Both the position numbers and the translations under genes were made by a program. 64,000 nt of DNA from Serratia marcescens (lineage in GTDB: Bacteria; Pseudomonadota; Gammaproteobacteria; Enterobacterales; Enterobacteriaceae). The stretch spans positions 1,550,001-1,614,000 of the forward strand of contig NZ_JARVZZ010000001.1 in the NCBI RefSeq assembly GCF_029846115.1. The letters run 5' to 3'. Shown here piece by piece: positions 1 to 8,680 of the stretch (positions within the stretch are counted from its first letter, which is position 1; each line of letters opens with the position of its first letter). A model generated the notes under the pieces. It was not told the DNA's origin and ran no database searches. It worked only from the letters and a program-made list of their open reading frames with translations.

Positions 1-740
1 CTGTGGGCTGGCGACAGCCCGGCGCCGGCGGCGATGCCGCCGATAAAAGTCCAGACCGCGCTCAGGCTGATGTAAAAGGTCAGTACCGCCAGCACGGCGC
101 ACAGCTTGCGCGCCAGCGAGGCGGCGGGGCCGCTGCGGGCGGAGCGGGCGGCGGTGAAACCGTTGGGGAACGCCGGGATGAGTGGCAGGCAGCACAGCAT
201 GATGGCCGCCAGAATCAGGTAGACCGCCATCAGGCCGAAATGCGCGAACAGCGGCGGCAGCACCAGCAGCCCGACCGCGCCCAGCACCAGCTGGCCAAGC
301 ACCCAGAAGGCATAGACCCGGCTGGGGTTGGCGGTGCCGGCGGCGCAGGTGATGCACAGGATCATCAGAGTGCCACCCGCCAGCGAGGCGATAAAGCGCA
401 GCGGCAGCAGCAGGGTAAAATCTTGCACCAGTGCCGAAACCAGGTTACCGACGATAAACACCAGCGCCGACAGCGTCGCGACCCGCCGCCAGTTGATGCG
501 CCCGATCCACCACCACGCCGGCAGCGTGGCCAGGCTCATGGCGCCGAGTTCGGTGGAGAACAGGTGGCCGATCTGCGCCGGGCCGAGCTGCCACTGCGCG
601 GCGAGCTGGGCGGCCACGGCGGGGGCGGTCATCAGAATGCCCGGCGCGATGGCGGCGAAGACGATAATGGCGGTCAGCAGCCGCGGCGGGCAGGGGAGCG
701 CCGCGCCGACGGCGGGCGCGGAAACCGAATCACTGGACAT
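1..740 (-). CDS. MFS transporter, 3' end outside the window
   Basis: This reading frame runs from an ATG at 740 leftward off the window edge, giving about 246 residues with at least six hydrophobic segments and the loop pattern of a major facilitator. The start is supported by a GGGGAATAAGG ribosome site just upstream on the minus strand. It lies downstream of the LuxR-type regulator on the same strand with a gap of about 140 bases, so the two may share a transcript. The substrate cannot be told: the N-terminal half is generic, and the C-terminal half is missing because of the window boundary, not because the gene is broken. Confidence 0.8.
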   Translation of the reverse strand, partial: MSSDSVSAPAVGAALPCPPRLLTAIIVFAAIAPGILMTAPAVAAQLAAQWQLGPAQIGHLFSTELGAMSLATLPAWWWIGRINWRRVATLSALVFIVGNLVSALVQDFTLLLPLRFIASLAGGTLMILCITCAAGTANPSRVYAFWVLGQLVLGAVGLLVLPPLFAHFGLMAVYLILAAIMLCCLPLIPAFPNGFTAARSARSGPAASLARKLCAVLAVLTFYISLSAVWTFIGGIAAGAGLSPAH

Positions 741-848
741 AAACCTTATTCCCCAAGCGTTAAGTGACGATGAAATAACCCGCCTGGCCCGATTGCGGGC
801 AAGGGGAGGCCGCGCCATAAATGGCGAATACGTTCTGGCGTTATTTTC

Positions 849-870
849 CGGCCGCCGGCAGCGGCGGCCG
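849..870 (-). terminator. GC-rich hairpin between luxR-type gene and MFS gene
   Basis: A perfect 9-bp stem (CGGCCGCCG / CGGCGGCCG) with a four-base loop sits 11 bases past the stop of the LuxR-type gene. No T-run follows on the minus strand, so it may attenuate rather than terminate. Confidence 0.3.
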
Positions 871-880
871 TGATCAGGCG

Positions 881-1528
881 TTAACCGTGGGCGAGAAAGC
901 CGCCGGCGACCAGTTCGGTGCGGTTCACCACGTCGGTTTTGGCGAAAATATTGCGCATATGGGTTTTCACCGTGGACAGCGAAATGCCCAGCTTCAGGGC
1001 GATGCGCTTATTGCTGGCGCCTTCGCGCACCAGGTTGACAATCTCTTGCTCTTTGGCGGTCAGCAACTGTGCCTCGCTGTCGGGCAACAGATCGCGCGTC
1101 GCCAGCTCGATCAGCGGCAGCACCGCGCGCAGGCGGCCGCGCTCCACTTCAGTGAACGGCGTATCGCGGATCAGCGATACCCCGGCGACGATGCGCTTGC
1201 GCTGGCGGATGAAGATCTCCGTCATGTCGCGCATGTCGTTCGGCAGCATAAAGTCGTGGTAATAGCGGCGGTTGCCGGCGATCGCCGCCGGGCTCATGCC
1301 GACCATGGTGATGTCCTGGCGATGGAAATTGGCCGGCTGCAGCGGATCTATCTGCTGGAAGTGGTTCAGGTACTGCTGATGCGTTTTATCGGGCATGCCG
1401 TGCAGGATGTAGTGATCCGGCCGCAGGTCGCGATCGACCAGATAAAACACCCCGGCAGACACCGGGATCAGGTGCGTAATGGTCGCCAAACAACTGTTGA
1501 TAAAGGCATCGGATGCGGTGCTGTGCAT
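881..1528 (-). CDS. LuxR-family transcriptional regulator, candidate activator of the ats/moa-like units
   Basis: The protein has 215 residues: an N-terminal sensor-like half of about 145 residues and a C-terminal LuxR/NarL helix-turn-helix (TAKEQEIVNLVREGASNKRI, then STVKTHMRNIFAKT). The start at 1528 is chosen because AAAGGGAGGAAC lies 10 bases before it; an ATG 24 bases upstream has no such site. It is transcribed away from the arylsulfatase operon. Klebsiella monoamine and arylsulfatase genes are known to be under a positive regulator, MoaR, and this gene is the natural candidate for that role here. That link is inferred from position and from the shared palindromes upstream of atsA and of the permease gene. 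The N-terminal half is not a clear acyl-homoserine-lactone domain. Confidence 0.85.
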   Translation of the reverse strand: MHSTASDAFINSCLATITHLIPVSAGVFYLVDRDLRPDHYILHGMPDKTHQQYLNHFQQIDPLQPANFHRQDITMVGMSPAAIAGNRRYYHDFMLPNDMRDMTEIFIRQRKRIVAGVSLIRDTPFTEVERGRLRAVLPLIELATRDLLPDSEAQLLTAKEQEIVNLVREGASNKRIALKLGISLSTVKTHMRNIFAKTDVVNRTELVAGGFLAHG

Positions 1529-2010
1529 GATTCGTGTTCCTCCCTTTATCATTCAATCTGGAGAAGGTTGCCGGTCAATATATGAACGATACAAGCATAG
1601 TTGTAGCAATTTGGCAACACAATAAAAACATATTAACAACGTGAGGCCGATTGCAATAAAACACATAAATAACAAGATGACACTGCGTTAATCAGGGCTT
1701 TTCATGGCGGATTTTCCGCGATTTTCATTAATAGGTTAATGAAATAATTCACCACTTTTCCCGCTGAATTTACAGCGCTTTTCAGTGCTTGCCCGGACGA
1801 AGCCCTCGCCACCCTGCGCGTGCTACAACCGGCACGAGTGGAGCCGTTCCTCGTTCTTAAGAACGATAGCCAGGCTTTTCCGCTGCTTCCTACACTGCGA
1901 ATTGAAGATAGCGCCAGGCGGCGCCAAACGTATAAGACGAAAAAATGATGACCTTTCTCGGGCTGAGGCGTCGGGTTGTTCAGTCCGCATGACCATACGG
2001 GGAACGAACG
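1529..2010. other. Intergenic region between the regulator and atsA
   Basis: About 480 bases without a credible gene. The left 250 bases are AT-rich and would hold the promoter of the leftward regulator. The right part holds the palindrome and -10 box described separately for atsA, followed by a leader of about 110 bases. Confidence 0.6.
1851..1896 (+). promoter_or_regulatory. Palindromic activator site plus -10 box of atsAB
   Basis: A perfect 16-bp palindrome, TCGTTCTTAAGAACGA, occupies 1851-1866, and a TACACT -10 hexamer lies at 1891-1896. There is no good -35 hexamer, and the palindrome centre falls near -44, which suits an activator touching the -35 region. The same layout, with the same 40-base offset, recurs at 4912-4957. 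Confidence 0.65.
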
Positions 2011-3723
2011 ATGCAGAAAAAAACGTTGGCGGTGGCGTTGAGCGGCGCCTTATCGGGCCTGGCGCAGGGGGCGGACGCCGATCGCCCCAATGTGCTGATC
2101 ATTCTGGTGGACGACATGGGCTACTCCGACATCAGCCCGTTCGGCGGCGAGATACCGACGCCCAACCTGCAGGCGCTGGCCGAACGGGGCGTGCGCATGA
2201 GCCAGTACTATACCTCGCCGATGTCGGCGCCGGCGCGGTCGATGCTGATGACCGGCAACACCAACCAGCAGGCCGGCATGGGTGGCATGTGGTGGTATGA
2301 GAGCACCGCCGCGCAGCCGGGCTATGAAATGCGGCTGACCGACCGCGTGACCACATTGCCGGAGCGTTTTCGCGACGCGGGTTACGCCACCATGATGGCG
2401 GGCAAATGGCACCTGGGCTATGTCGACGGCGCCAAACCGACCGATCGCGGCTTCGAGCGCGCCTTCGCCTTTATGGGGGGCGGCACCAGCCATTTCGACG
2501 ATGCGAAACCGCTGGGCACCGTGGAGGCGTTCCATACCTTCTACACCCTGAACGGCAAACGCGTGCCGTTGCCCAAAGATTTCTATTCCAGCAAGGCCTA
2601 TGCCGATCAGCTGGAACAGTGGATCCGCGATACGCCGCAGAGCAAGCCCGTCTTCGCCTATCTGGCGTTTACCGCGCCGCACGATCCGCTGCAGGCGCCG
2701 GATGACTGGATCGCCAAATTCGACGGCAAATACGACGCCGGTTACCAGCAGGCCTATCAGCGGCGCATTCAGCGCCTGAAGGCGCTGGGGCTGATCTCCG
2801 ATCGCACGCCGATGCCGACGCTGGCGCTGGATAAGGCCTGGAATGCGCTGACGCCCGAGCAGCAAAAATATGAAGCCAAGACCATGCAGGTGTACGCGGC
2901 GATGATCGCTTACATGGACGATCAGGTCGGCGCGGTGCTGAACACCCTGAAGCAGACCGGCCGCGACCAAAATACGGTGATCGTGTTCGCCACCGACAAC
3001 GGCGCCAACCCCGCCAGCGGCTTCTACTACGGCTCGAAGCCGGAGTATTGGCGGCAGTTCGACAACAGCTACGCCAACCTCGGCCGCAAGGGATCGTTCA
3101 TCTCCTACGGGCCGCACTGGGCCAACGTCAGCAATGCGCCGTACGCCAACTACCACAAAACCACCAGCGCGCAGGGCGGCATCAATACCGATTTCATCAT
3201 CTCCGCGCCACGGCTGAAAGGGCGTGGTGGCATCGACCGCACGCCGATGGCGGTGTATGACATCGCGCCGACGTTGTATGACTATGCCGGCATCGACGCC
3301 AACAAATCGCTGAAGGCCAAACCGACGCTGCCGATGGTCGGCGTCAGCTTCAAGCGCTATTTCAGCGGCGAGGCCGACGGTGTGCCGCGCGCGACCTACG
3401 GCGTGGAGCTGCATAACCAGGCCGCCTATGTGGACGGTATCTGGAAGCTGCGGCGGTTGGTGAAGGCCGGGCCGACGGCGCAGATGGCGCCGTGGGGGCT
3501 GTTCAACCTGCATGACGATCCGCTGGAAACGCGCGATCTGGCCGCCGCCAACCCGGATCAAGTCAAACGGCTGAGCGAGGCGTATCGCCGCTTTGCGCAG
3601 CAGGGCATGATTATTGAAGCCAAAGGCGCAGCGATCGACTACCTCGGCGTAGACGCCAGCACCGGTGACTACATCGGCCTGGATCCGCAGACCCACAAAC
3701 CGTTGCCGCAGGCGGCGCCATGA
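2011..3723 (+). CDS. atsA: Arylsulfatase, Ser-type, periplasmic
   Basis: A sulfatase of 570 residues that hydrolyses aryl sulfate esters. An N-terminal signal peptide is visible (KK, then a short hydrophobic run, cleavage near AQG-A). The metal-binding start [13 protein letters not shown] follows at about 28-40, and the sulfatase signature reads S72-A-P-A-R76. In this class Ser72, not cysteine, is converted to formylglycine by a radical-SAM maturase, which is encoded directly downstream with a 4-base overlap. The sequence closely recalls Klebsiella AtsA, including the position of Ser72. The start is preceded by GGGGAAC. Expression is probably from the palindromic promoter at 1851-1896, whose partner suggests coupling to amine metabolism and sulfur supply. 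Confidence 0.93.
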   Translation: MQKKTLAVALSGALSGLAQGADADRPNVLIILVDDMGYSDISPFGGEIPTPNLQALAERGVRMSQYYTSPMSAPARSMLMTGNTNQQAGMGGMWWYESTAAQPGYEMRLTDRVTTLPERFRDAGYATMMAGKWHLGYVDGAKPTDRGFERAFAFMGGGTSHFDDAKPLGTVEAFHTFYTLNGKRVPLPKDFYSSKAYADQLEQWIRDTPQSKPVFAYLAFTAPHDPLQAPDDWIAKFDGKYDAGYQQAYQRRIQRLKALGLISDRTPMPTLALDKAWNALTPEQQKYEAKTMQVYAAMIAYMDDQVGAVLNTLKQTGRDQNTVIVFATDNGANPASGFYYGSKPEYWRQFDNSYANLGRKGSFISYGPHWANVSNAPYANYHKTTSAQGGINTDFIISAPRLKGRGGIDRTPMAVYDIAPTLYDYAGIDANKSLKAKPTLPMVGVSFKRYFSGEADGVPRATYGVELHNQAAYVDGIWKLRRLVKAGPTAQMAPWGLFNLHDDPLETRDLAAANPDQVKRLSEAYRRFAQQGMIIEAKGAAIDYLGVDASTGDYIGLDPQTHKPLPQAAP

Positions 3724-4904
3724 ACCTGGCCCAGCTGCGGGCGCAGCAGATCCCGGTAGAGAGCGAACCGCGCGCGGCGGCGCCTTTTCATTTGCTGGTG
3801 AAGCCGATCGGCGCCGGCTGCAACCTGGGCTGCCGCTACTGCTACTATCCGCAGCGCCAGCCAGAGCGGACGCGCAAGATGGACGACGACCTGCTGGCGG
3901 AATTTATTCGCGGCTATATCGCCGCCCAGCCGCGTTACAGCCGCGAGATCAACTTCGTCTGGCAGGGCGGTGAGCCGTTGCTGGCGGGGATTGGTTTTTA
4001 CAAGCGGGCGCTGGCGTTGCAACGCCGCTACGCGCCGCCGGGCGTGCGGATCAGCAACAGCCTGCAGACTAACGGTACCCTGCTGAACGACGCCTGGTGC
4101 CGGCTGTTCCGGCAGCATCACTTTATCCTCGGCGTCAGCCTGGACGGCGACCGCGAGGTGCAGGACGCCCACCGGCCGGACAAGCGCGGCGGCGCCAGCT
4201 ATGACGCGGCGCTGCGCGGCATTGCGCTGTTGCAGCGCCATCAGATCGACTTCAACCTGCTGATGGTGGTGCACGACGGCGTCGCGGATCGCGCCGAGGC
4301 GATCTACGATCATGCGGTGGCGATCGGGGCGCGCTATTTGCAGTTCCAGCCGCTGATGCTGGAAGGGGATGCGCCCACCGCCGGCTATGGGCTGAGCGCC
4401 GCCAACTGGGGGCGCTTCATGCTGGCGGTATACCGCCGCTGGCGCAGCCGCGGGCACGTCGGCCAGGTCTTCGTGATGAACATCGAGCAGGTCTACGCGC
4501 AGTATTTCACCCACGTCAGCCCCAGTTGCGTACACGCCGAACGCTGCGGCGGCAATCTGGTGATGGAGCCGGACGGGCGGCTTTACGCCTGCGATCATCT
4601 GATCAACGCGCAGCACCTGCTCGGCCATGCCGATCGCCACACGCCGCTCGCCACCCTGGCGGCAAGGGCGGCGGAGATGCCGTTCGGTAAAAACAAGAGC
4701 CTGCGCCGCGAGTGCCAACGCTGCAGCGTGAAAAGCGTCTGCCAGGGCGGCTGCCCGGCGCACGTGGGCGAAGATCGCTACAACCGGCTTTGCGCCGGCT
4801 ATTACGCCTTCTTTTCCGCGCTGCTGGCGCCGCTGCGCGCCTACCCGCGCAGCCCGCAGGGGGCGAGGCAGTGGCGCGCCGCCGTGAGCGCCGCCGCAGG
4901 TTGA
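3720..4904 (+). CDS. atsB: Anaerobic-type sulfatase maturase, radical SAM/SPASM
   Basis: A 394-residue cytosolic enzyme that oxidises the active-site serine of AtsA to formylglycine using S-adenosylmethionine and iron-sulfur clusters. The radical-SAM triad is C34-x3-C38-x2-C41. The C-terminal SPASM-type cysteines for two auxiliary clusters are at about 270, 276, 291, 332, 335, 341, 345 and 358. Its ATG overlaps the atsA stop (ATGA), which indicates translational coupling. Maturases of this family act on both Cys- and Ser-type sulfatases; the neighbouring S-A-P-A-R motif makes this one a serine maturase. It is a typical length for the family, and no residue appears lost. Confidence 0.93.
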   Translation: MNLAQLRAQQIPVESEPRAAAPFHLLVKPIGAGCNLGCRYCYYPQRQPERTRKMDDDLLAEFIRGYIAAQPRYSREINFVWQGGEPLLAGIGFYKRALALQRRYAPPGVRISNSLQTNGTLLNDAWCRLFRQHHFILGVSLDGDREVQDAHRPDKRGGASYDAALRGIALLQRHQIDFNLLMVVHDGVADRAEAIYDHAVAIGARYLQFQPLMLEGDAPTAGYGLSAANWGRFMLAVYRRWRSRGHVGQVFVMNIEQVYAQYFTHVSPSCVHAERCGGNLVMEPDGRLYACDHLINAQHLLGHADRHTPLATLAARAAEMPFGKNKSLRRECQRCSVKSVCQGGCPAHVGEDRYNRLCAGYYAFFSALLAPLRAYPRSPQGARQWRAAVSAAAG

Positions 4905-4911
4905 AAGCGTC

Positions 4912-4957
4912 TCGTCCTTAAGGACGATAGTCAGCATTTTCCTTTCCTCTCTATAGT
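4912..4957 (+). promoter_or_regulatory. Second palindromic activator site plus -10 box
   Basis: The perfect palindrome TCGTCCTTAAGGACGA (4912-4927) is followed at the same distance as before atsA by a TATAGT -10 hexamer (4952-4957). The flank ACGATAGTCAGCATTTTCC also matches the atsA copy closely. It lies 8 bases past atsB and drives the permease unit. Confidence 0.65.
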
Positions 4958-5033
4958 GAGATTACCGCCGCTGGCGGCGAAAAACCTGCAAGCACCTGCA
5001 TGCATCAGGCCAAAACTATAAGAGGAAATAACC

Positions 5034-6527
5034 ATGAACCTGTCGTCGCGGTTGCACGCCCACCTGGCTCGAGGCAAGGTCGGCTTTCCCACCACCCTGG
5101 CCAGTTCGGTCGGGGTGATCATGGCCAGCCCGGTGATCCTGACGGTCACCAGCGGCTTCGGCATCGGCGGCGACACCTTCGCGCTGGCGATGCTGATCGC
5201 CTTCATCATGATGCAGGCGCAGCTCACCACCTTCTCCGAAGCGGCGGCGCTGCTGCCGACCTCCGGTTCGGTCTACGACTACATCTCCTGCGGCATGGGG
5301 CGCTTTTTCGCCATCACCGGCGCGCTGTCGGCCTACCTGATCGTGCACATCTTCGCCGGCACCGCCGAGACCATTCTCTCCGGCATCATGGCGCTGGTGA
5401 ACTTCGAACACCTCAACACCCTGATGGAAAGCCACAACGCCTCCTGGATGGTCGGCGTCGGGCTGGTAATCGTGTTCGGCCTGCTCAACGCGTTCGGCAT
5501 CGAGGCCTTCGGCAAGGCGGAGATCGTGCTGACCTTCGCCATGTGGAGCACGCTGGTGATTTTCGGCATCGTCGGGCTGCTGTCGCCGCATGCGGTGCCG
5601 CTCGAGGGCTGGTTCGGCAGCACGCTGAACCTGAACGATCCCTTCGCGGTGTTCAGCCTGATCGGCATGGCGATGTTCATGTTCGTCGGCTGTGAGCTGG
5701 TGACGCCGATGGCGCCTGAGATCAAACGCTGCGATCGAGTGATCCCGCGCGCGATGGCGCTGGGGCTGTGCGGCGTGGCGGTGTGCATGGCGCTGTATGG
5801 CGCGGCGCTCAGCCACCAGGTGGAAAACGTGGTGATCGACGCCGCCAGCGGCACGCGCCTGCTGGAAACGCCGATGGCCATCCCGGCGTTCGCCGGCCAG
5901 GTGATGGGCCAGTTCGGCAAATACTGGCTCGGCGTCGGCCTGCTGTTGGCGGGCGCTGCGACCATCAACACGCTGATGGCGGCGGTGCCGCGCATTCTGT
6001 ACGGCATGGCGCTGGACGGCGCGCTGCCGCGCATGTTCGCTTATCTGCACCCGCGCTTTAAAACGCCGGTGGTCGGCATTCTGGTGGCGGTGTTAATCCC
6101 CTGCGTACACGCCTTCGCCATTCAGGGCAACCTCGACAGGATCATTCCGCTGGTGCTGGCGGCGGTGTGCGCCTGGGGCGTGGCCTACCTGCTGGTGACC
6201 TGCTCGGTGGTGATCCTGCGCGTACGCCGCCCCGATCTACCGCGCGCCTATAAATCGCCGTGGTTCCCGCTGCCGCAGATCGTTTCCAGCGTTGGCATCG
6301 TGCTGGCCATCGTTTACATCACGCCGCCGGGAATGAACCCGAGCGATATCTACATTCCCTTCGGCTGGATGATCGGCCTGACCGCCGCCTATGCGCTGTT
6401 CTGGACGCTGTGCGTGCAAAAAGTGAATCCGTTCAAGCCGGTGCCGGTCGAGCAGGTGCTGGAGAACGCGTTCGCCAAGGGTGAAAACGAGGAGGCGCAG
6501 TTTGATCGGCTTACTTCCCTCACTTAA
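5034..6527 (+). CDS. APC-family amine/amino-acid permease
   Basis: A 497-residue inner-membrane protein with about 12 hydrophobic helices and the amino acid-polyamine-organocation pattern (TTLASSVGVIMASPVILTVT in helix 1, FVGCELVTPMAPEIKR in the middle). The ribosome site AAGAGGAAATAACC precedes the ATG. It heads a five-gene unit with a DUF3156-like gene, two dehydrogenases and moaF. In Klebsiella the equivalent regulon carries a tyramine permease, so an aromatic monoamine or a related amino acid is the likeliest substrate. That is an inference from context; no amine oxidase gene was found in the window. Confidence 0.85.
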   Translation: MNLSSRLHAHLARGKVGFPTTLASSVGVIMASPVILTVTSGFGIGGDTFALAMLIAFIMMQAQLTTFSEAAALLPTSGSVYDYISCGMGRFFAITGALSAYLIVHIFAGTAETILSGIMALVNFEHLNTLMESHNASWMVGVGLVIVFGLLNAFGIEAFGKAEIVLTFAMWSTLVIFGIVGLLSPHAVPLEGWFGSTLNLNDPFAVFSLIGMAMFMFVGCELVTPMAPEIKRCDRVIPRAMALGLCGVAVCMALYGAALSHQVENVVIDAASGTRLLETPMAIPAFAGQVMGQFGKYWLGVGLLLAGAATINTLMAAVPRILYGMALDGALPRMFAYLHPRFKTPVVGILVAVLIPCVHAFAIQGNLDRIIPLVLAAVCAWGVAYLLVTCSVVILRVRRPDLPRAYKSPWFPLPQIVSSVGIVLAIVYITPPGMNPSDIYIPFGWMIGLTAAYALFWTLCVQKVNPFKPVPVEQVLENAFAKGENEEAQFDRLTSLT

Positions 6528-7092
6528 TCGCGCCTGGCGGCGAGCGCCGTCGGGCTATCGGCCGGGCGCCGCGCTGGATCGTCTGGCACGCAACCTGGAA
6601 CCCTACGTGTGCGAACGCCTGGCACCGAGCCTGCTGCGGCTGACGCTGCCGCAGGGGCCACAGATCGAGATCGGCGAACAGGTGCAGGGGCTGTTTATGG
6701 CGCATATCGTCAGCCACCGCTTTCGGTTGCAGGGCGCGAGCGCGATGCAACTTCCGCTGACGCTGGACGTGGTGACCGGCGGCTGGCTGCGGCGGCGCGG
6801 GGTGCGTTATCTGCTGCGCCAGCGTCATGCGGCCGCGCAGCGGGTGCATGACGGCCTGCAGCGCTACCCGCAGATCGGCGAGACGCTGGCGCAGCTGGAT
6901 TTTCGCCGCGTGCGGCTGACGGTGAAAGACGGGCGCTGGCAGGTGGAGATTGAGCATTTCGCCGCATCGGAGGTGGTCAGCCGTTTGCCGGCCGGCCGCC
7001 GCTACCTGCGGCTGGATGCCGAACAGCGGCGGCTGCTGTTGAGCAGTCTGCTGATGATCGGCCAACTGATGGAGAAGCTGAATCATGAATAG
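6502..7092 (+). CDS. DUF3156-like protein of unknown function
   Basis: A soluble, arginine-rich protein of about 196 residues with no signal peptide and no catalytic motif that I recognise. TTG at 6502 is preferred because GAGGAGG sits 6 bases before it; an in-frame GTG at 6481 has no site. The gene overlaps the end of the permease gene by 26 bases and the next dehydrogenase by 8, so it belongs to the permease operon. I recall DUF3156 proteins beside APC permeases in gamma-proteobacteria, but the family name is a recollection, not a search result. A role tied to the permease substrate is likely. Confidence 0.65.
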   Translation: MIGLLPSLNRAWRRAPSGYRPGAALDRLARNLEPYVCERLAPSLLRLTLPQGPQIEIGEQVQGLFMAHIVSHRFRLQGASAMQLPLTLDVVTGGWLRRRGVRYLLRQRHAAAQRVHDGLQRYPQIGETLAQLDFRRVRLTVKDGRWQVEIEHFAASEVVSRLPAGRRYLRLDAEQRRLLLSSLLMIGQLMEKLNHE

Positions 7093-7867
7093 AGTGGTTG
7101 TGATTACCGGCGGCGGCACCGGCGTCGGCGCTGCCTGCGCCCGTCTGCTGGCGGCGCAGGGCGATCGGGTGTTCATCATCGGCCGCCGCCCGGAACCGCT
7201 GGCGGCGCTGGCGCAAGAGATCGGCGCGCAGGCGCTGGTGGGCGATGCCGCCAGCGGCGAGAGCTGGAACCACACGTTGCTGCCGGCCATTCTGCGCGAC
7301 GCCGGGCGCATCGACTGCCTGATCGGCAGCGCCGGCGGCATGGGCTTCAAGCGCATCACCGATATGACCGATGCGCAGTGGCAAGGGGCGATGGACAGCA
7401 ACCTCAACAGCGCTTTCGCCAGCGCGCGCGCCTGCCTGCCGGCGCTGATTAAAAGCGGCGGCAACCTGCTGTTCGTGGCCTCGATCGCCTCGCTGGCCGC
7501 CGGGCCGGAGGTCTGCGGTTACGTTACCGCCAAGCATGCGTTGATCGGGCTGATGCGTTCCATCGCCCGCGACTATGGCCCGCTGGGCGTGCGCGCCAAC
7601 GCGGTGTGCCCCGGCTGGGTGACCACGCCGATGGCGGACGAAGAGATGCAACTGCTGATGGATGCCCATCAGATTTCGCTGGAGCAGGCTTACCAGATGG
7701 TCTGCCGCGACGTGCCGCTGCGCCGCCCGGCTAGCGCCGAGGAGATCGCCCGCGTCTGCCGTTTCCTCTGTTCCAGCGAGGCTTCAATCATTACCGGCGC
7801 GGCGCTGGTGGCCGACGGCGGCTCCACCATCGTCGATGTGCCGACCCTGGCTTTCACTTCCCTGTAA
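7085..7867 (+). CDS. Short-chain dehydrogenase/reductase
   Basis: A classical SDR of 260 residues. The cofactor motif is TGGGTGVG at about 9-16, followed by an atypical GSAGG in place of NNAGG and a Y-T-A-K active-site tetrad (YVTAKHALIG). The C-terminus ends with GGSTIVDVPTLAF. It overlaps the upstream gene by 8 bases and is followed 11 bases later by moaF. The substrate is unknown. In Klebsiella a dehydrogenase-like moaE stands next to moaF, and this gene or the one after moaF may be its counterpart. Confidence 0.85.
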   Translation: MNRVVVITGGGTGVGAACARLLAAQGDRVFIIGRRPEPLAALAQEIGAQALVGDAASGESWNHTLLPAILRDAGRIDCLIGSAGGMGFKRITDMTDAQWQGAMDSNLNSAFASARACLPALIKSGGNLLFVASIASLAAGPEVCGYVTAKHALIGLMRSIARDYGPLGVRANAVCPGWVTTPMADEEMQLLMDAHQISLEQAYQMVCRDVPLRRPASAEEIARVCRFLCSSEASIITGAALVADGGSTIVDVPTLAFTSL

Positions 7868-7878
7868 GGAGCATTTCC

Positions 7879-8676
7879 ATGAGTTCAGAAGCGGTATTCA
7901 TTCAGGTTGGCGCGCTGGCGGAAGGCTTTGCGCCGCACAGCAATACGCTGGAACGGCAGCACGGGCTGGCGGGCAGCACGCTGACGCTGCGCTTTAGCGA
8001 CGGCGCGACGCAGCGCTGCCGGTTTACCGACGAGCAGACGCTGGAGTGGGGCGAACGGCGCGGCGTTGCCTATCGCGCCACCAGCATTCGCCCCGGCGTG
8101 CTGTTCATCGATTTTCTCGATCCTGCCCGCGCCAACGCCAGCATTACGCTGGTGTGCGACCGCAATCAGGGCAACTTCACCGCGGTGTATGGCCAACTGC
8201 CGGACGAAGCGCAGGCGCGGCTCGACGCCTTCAGCCGGGTGGAGCAGGGGCTGCCGCTGACCGCGGTCGAGGCCGAATTCCGCTTCGGCACGCTGGAAGA
8301 CGCCGACGTGGCGCCACCGGGCTTTACCGATGAGCTGATCGGCATGCGCAATATGTACACCTACAGCCCGACCGAACGGTACGAGCACATCTACCTGAAC
8401 GACAACTTCTACGCCTGGCAGTGTCTGGACGGGGTGGAGAAAGGGCTGGCGGATGTCGATCGCTGCCACTACGTGAAGGTGGCGGAGCAGCTTTATCTGT
8501 TCGTCTGGCGCGAGAAGATCATCCCGACGCTGGGCGTGGTGATGATCGATCTGCAGGGCATGCGCACCGACGGCAAGATCCTCGGTTATCAGGGCAGCGA
8601 TTTCAGCGCGCTGAGCAACTTTGCGGTCGGCGCCCATGCGCAGGTGCTGAACACCACGCGCCACCCGCGAGGATAG
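7879..8676 (+). CDS. moaF: MoaF-family protein (monoamine regulon)
   Basis: A 265-residue soluble protein recognised as MoaF, a monoamine-inducible family first seen in Klebsiella next to arylsulfatase-regulating genes. The sequence suggests two lipocalin-like beta-rich halves: about 1-110 with the GVLFIDFLDPARANASITLV strand, and 150-265 with YTYSPTERYEHIYLNDNFYAW. Its reaction is not established. The name is shared with molybdopterin-synthesis genes only by accident of nomenclature, and databases often carry over the wrong description. It sits between two SDR genes with gaps of 11 and 4 bases, so a role in the same oxidative pathway is likely. Confidence 0.8.
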   Translation: MSSEAVFIQVGALAEGFAPHSNTLERQHGLAGSTLTLRFSDGATQRCRFTDEQTLEWGERRGVAYRATSIRPGVLFIDFLDPARANASITLVCDRNQGNFTAVYGQLPDEAQARLDAFSRVEQGLPLTAVEAEFRFGTLEDADVAPPGFTDELIGMRNMYTYSPTERYEHIYLNDNFYAWQCLDGVEKGLADVDRCHYVKVAEQLYLFVWREKIIPTLGVVMIDLQGMRTDGKILGYQGSDFSALSNFAVGAHAQVLNTTRHPRG

Positions 8677-8680
8677 GGCG

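Noticed and set aside
758..800. Further copy of the ats palindrome near the MFS start (AAGCGTTAAGTGACG)
   Set aside because: Only the TTAAG core is shared; there is no palindrome and no -10 box at the proper distance.
2050..3696. Open frame of 548 codons antisense to atsA
   Set aside because: Shadow frame of the sulfatase, with no domain or ribosome site.
7879..8676. Molybdenum cofactor synthesis gene
   Set aside because: The MoaF name comes from the monoamine regulon. The protein shows no molybdopterin motif, and the context is amine and dehydrogenase genes.
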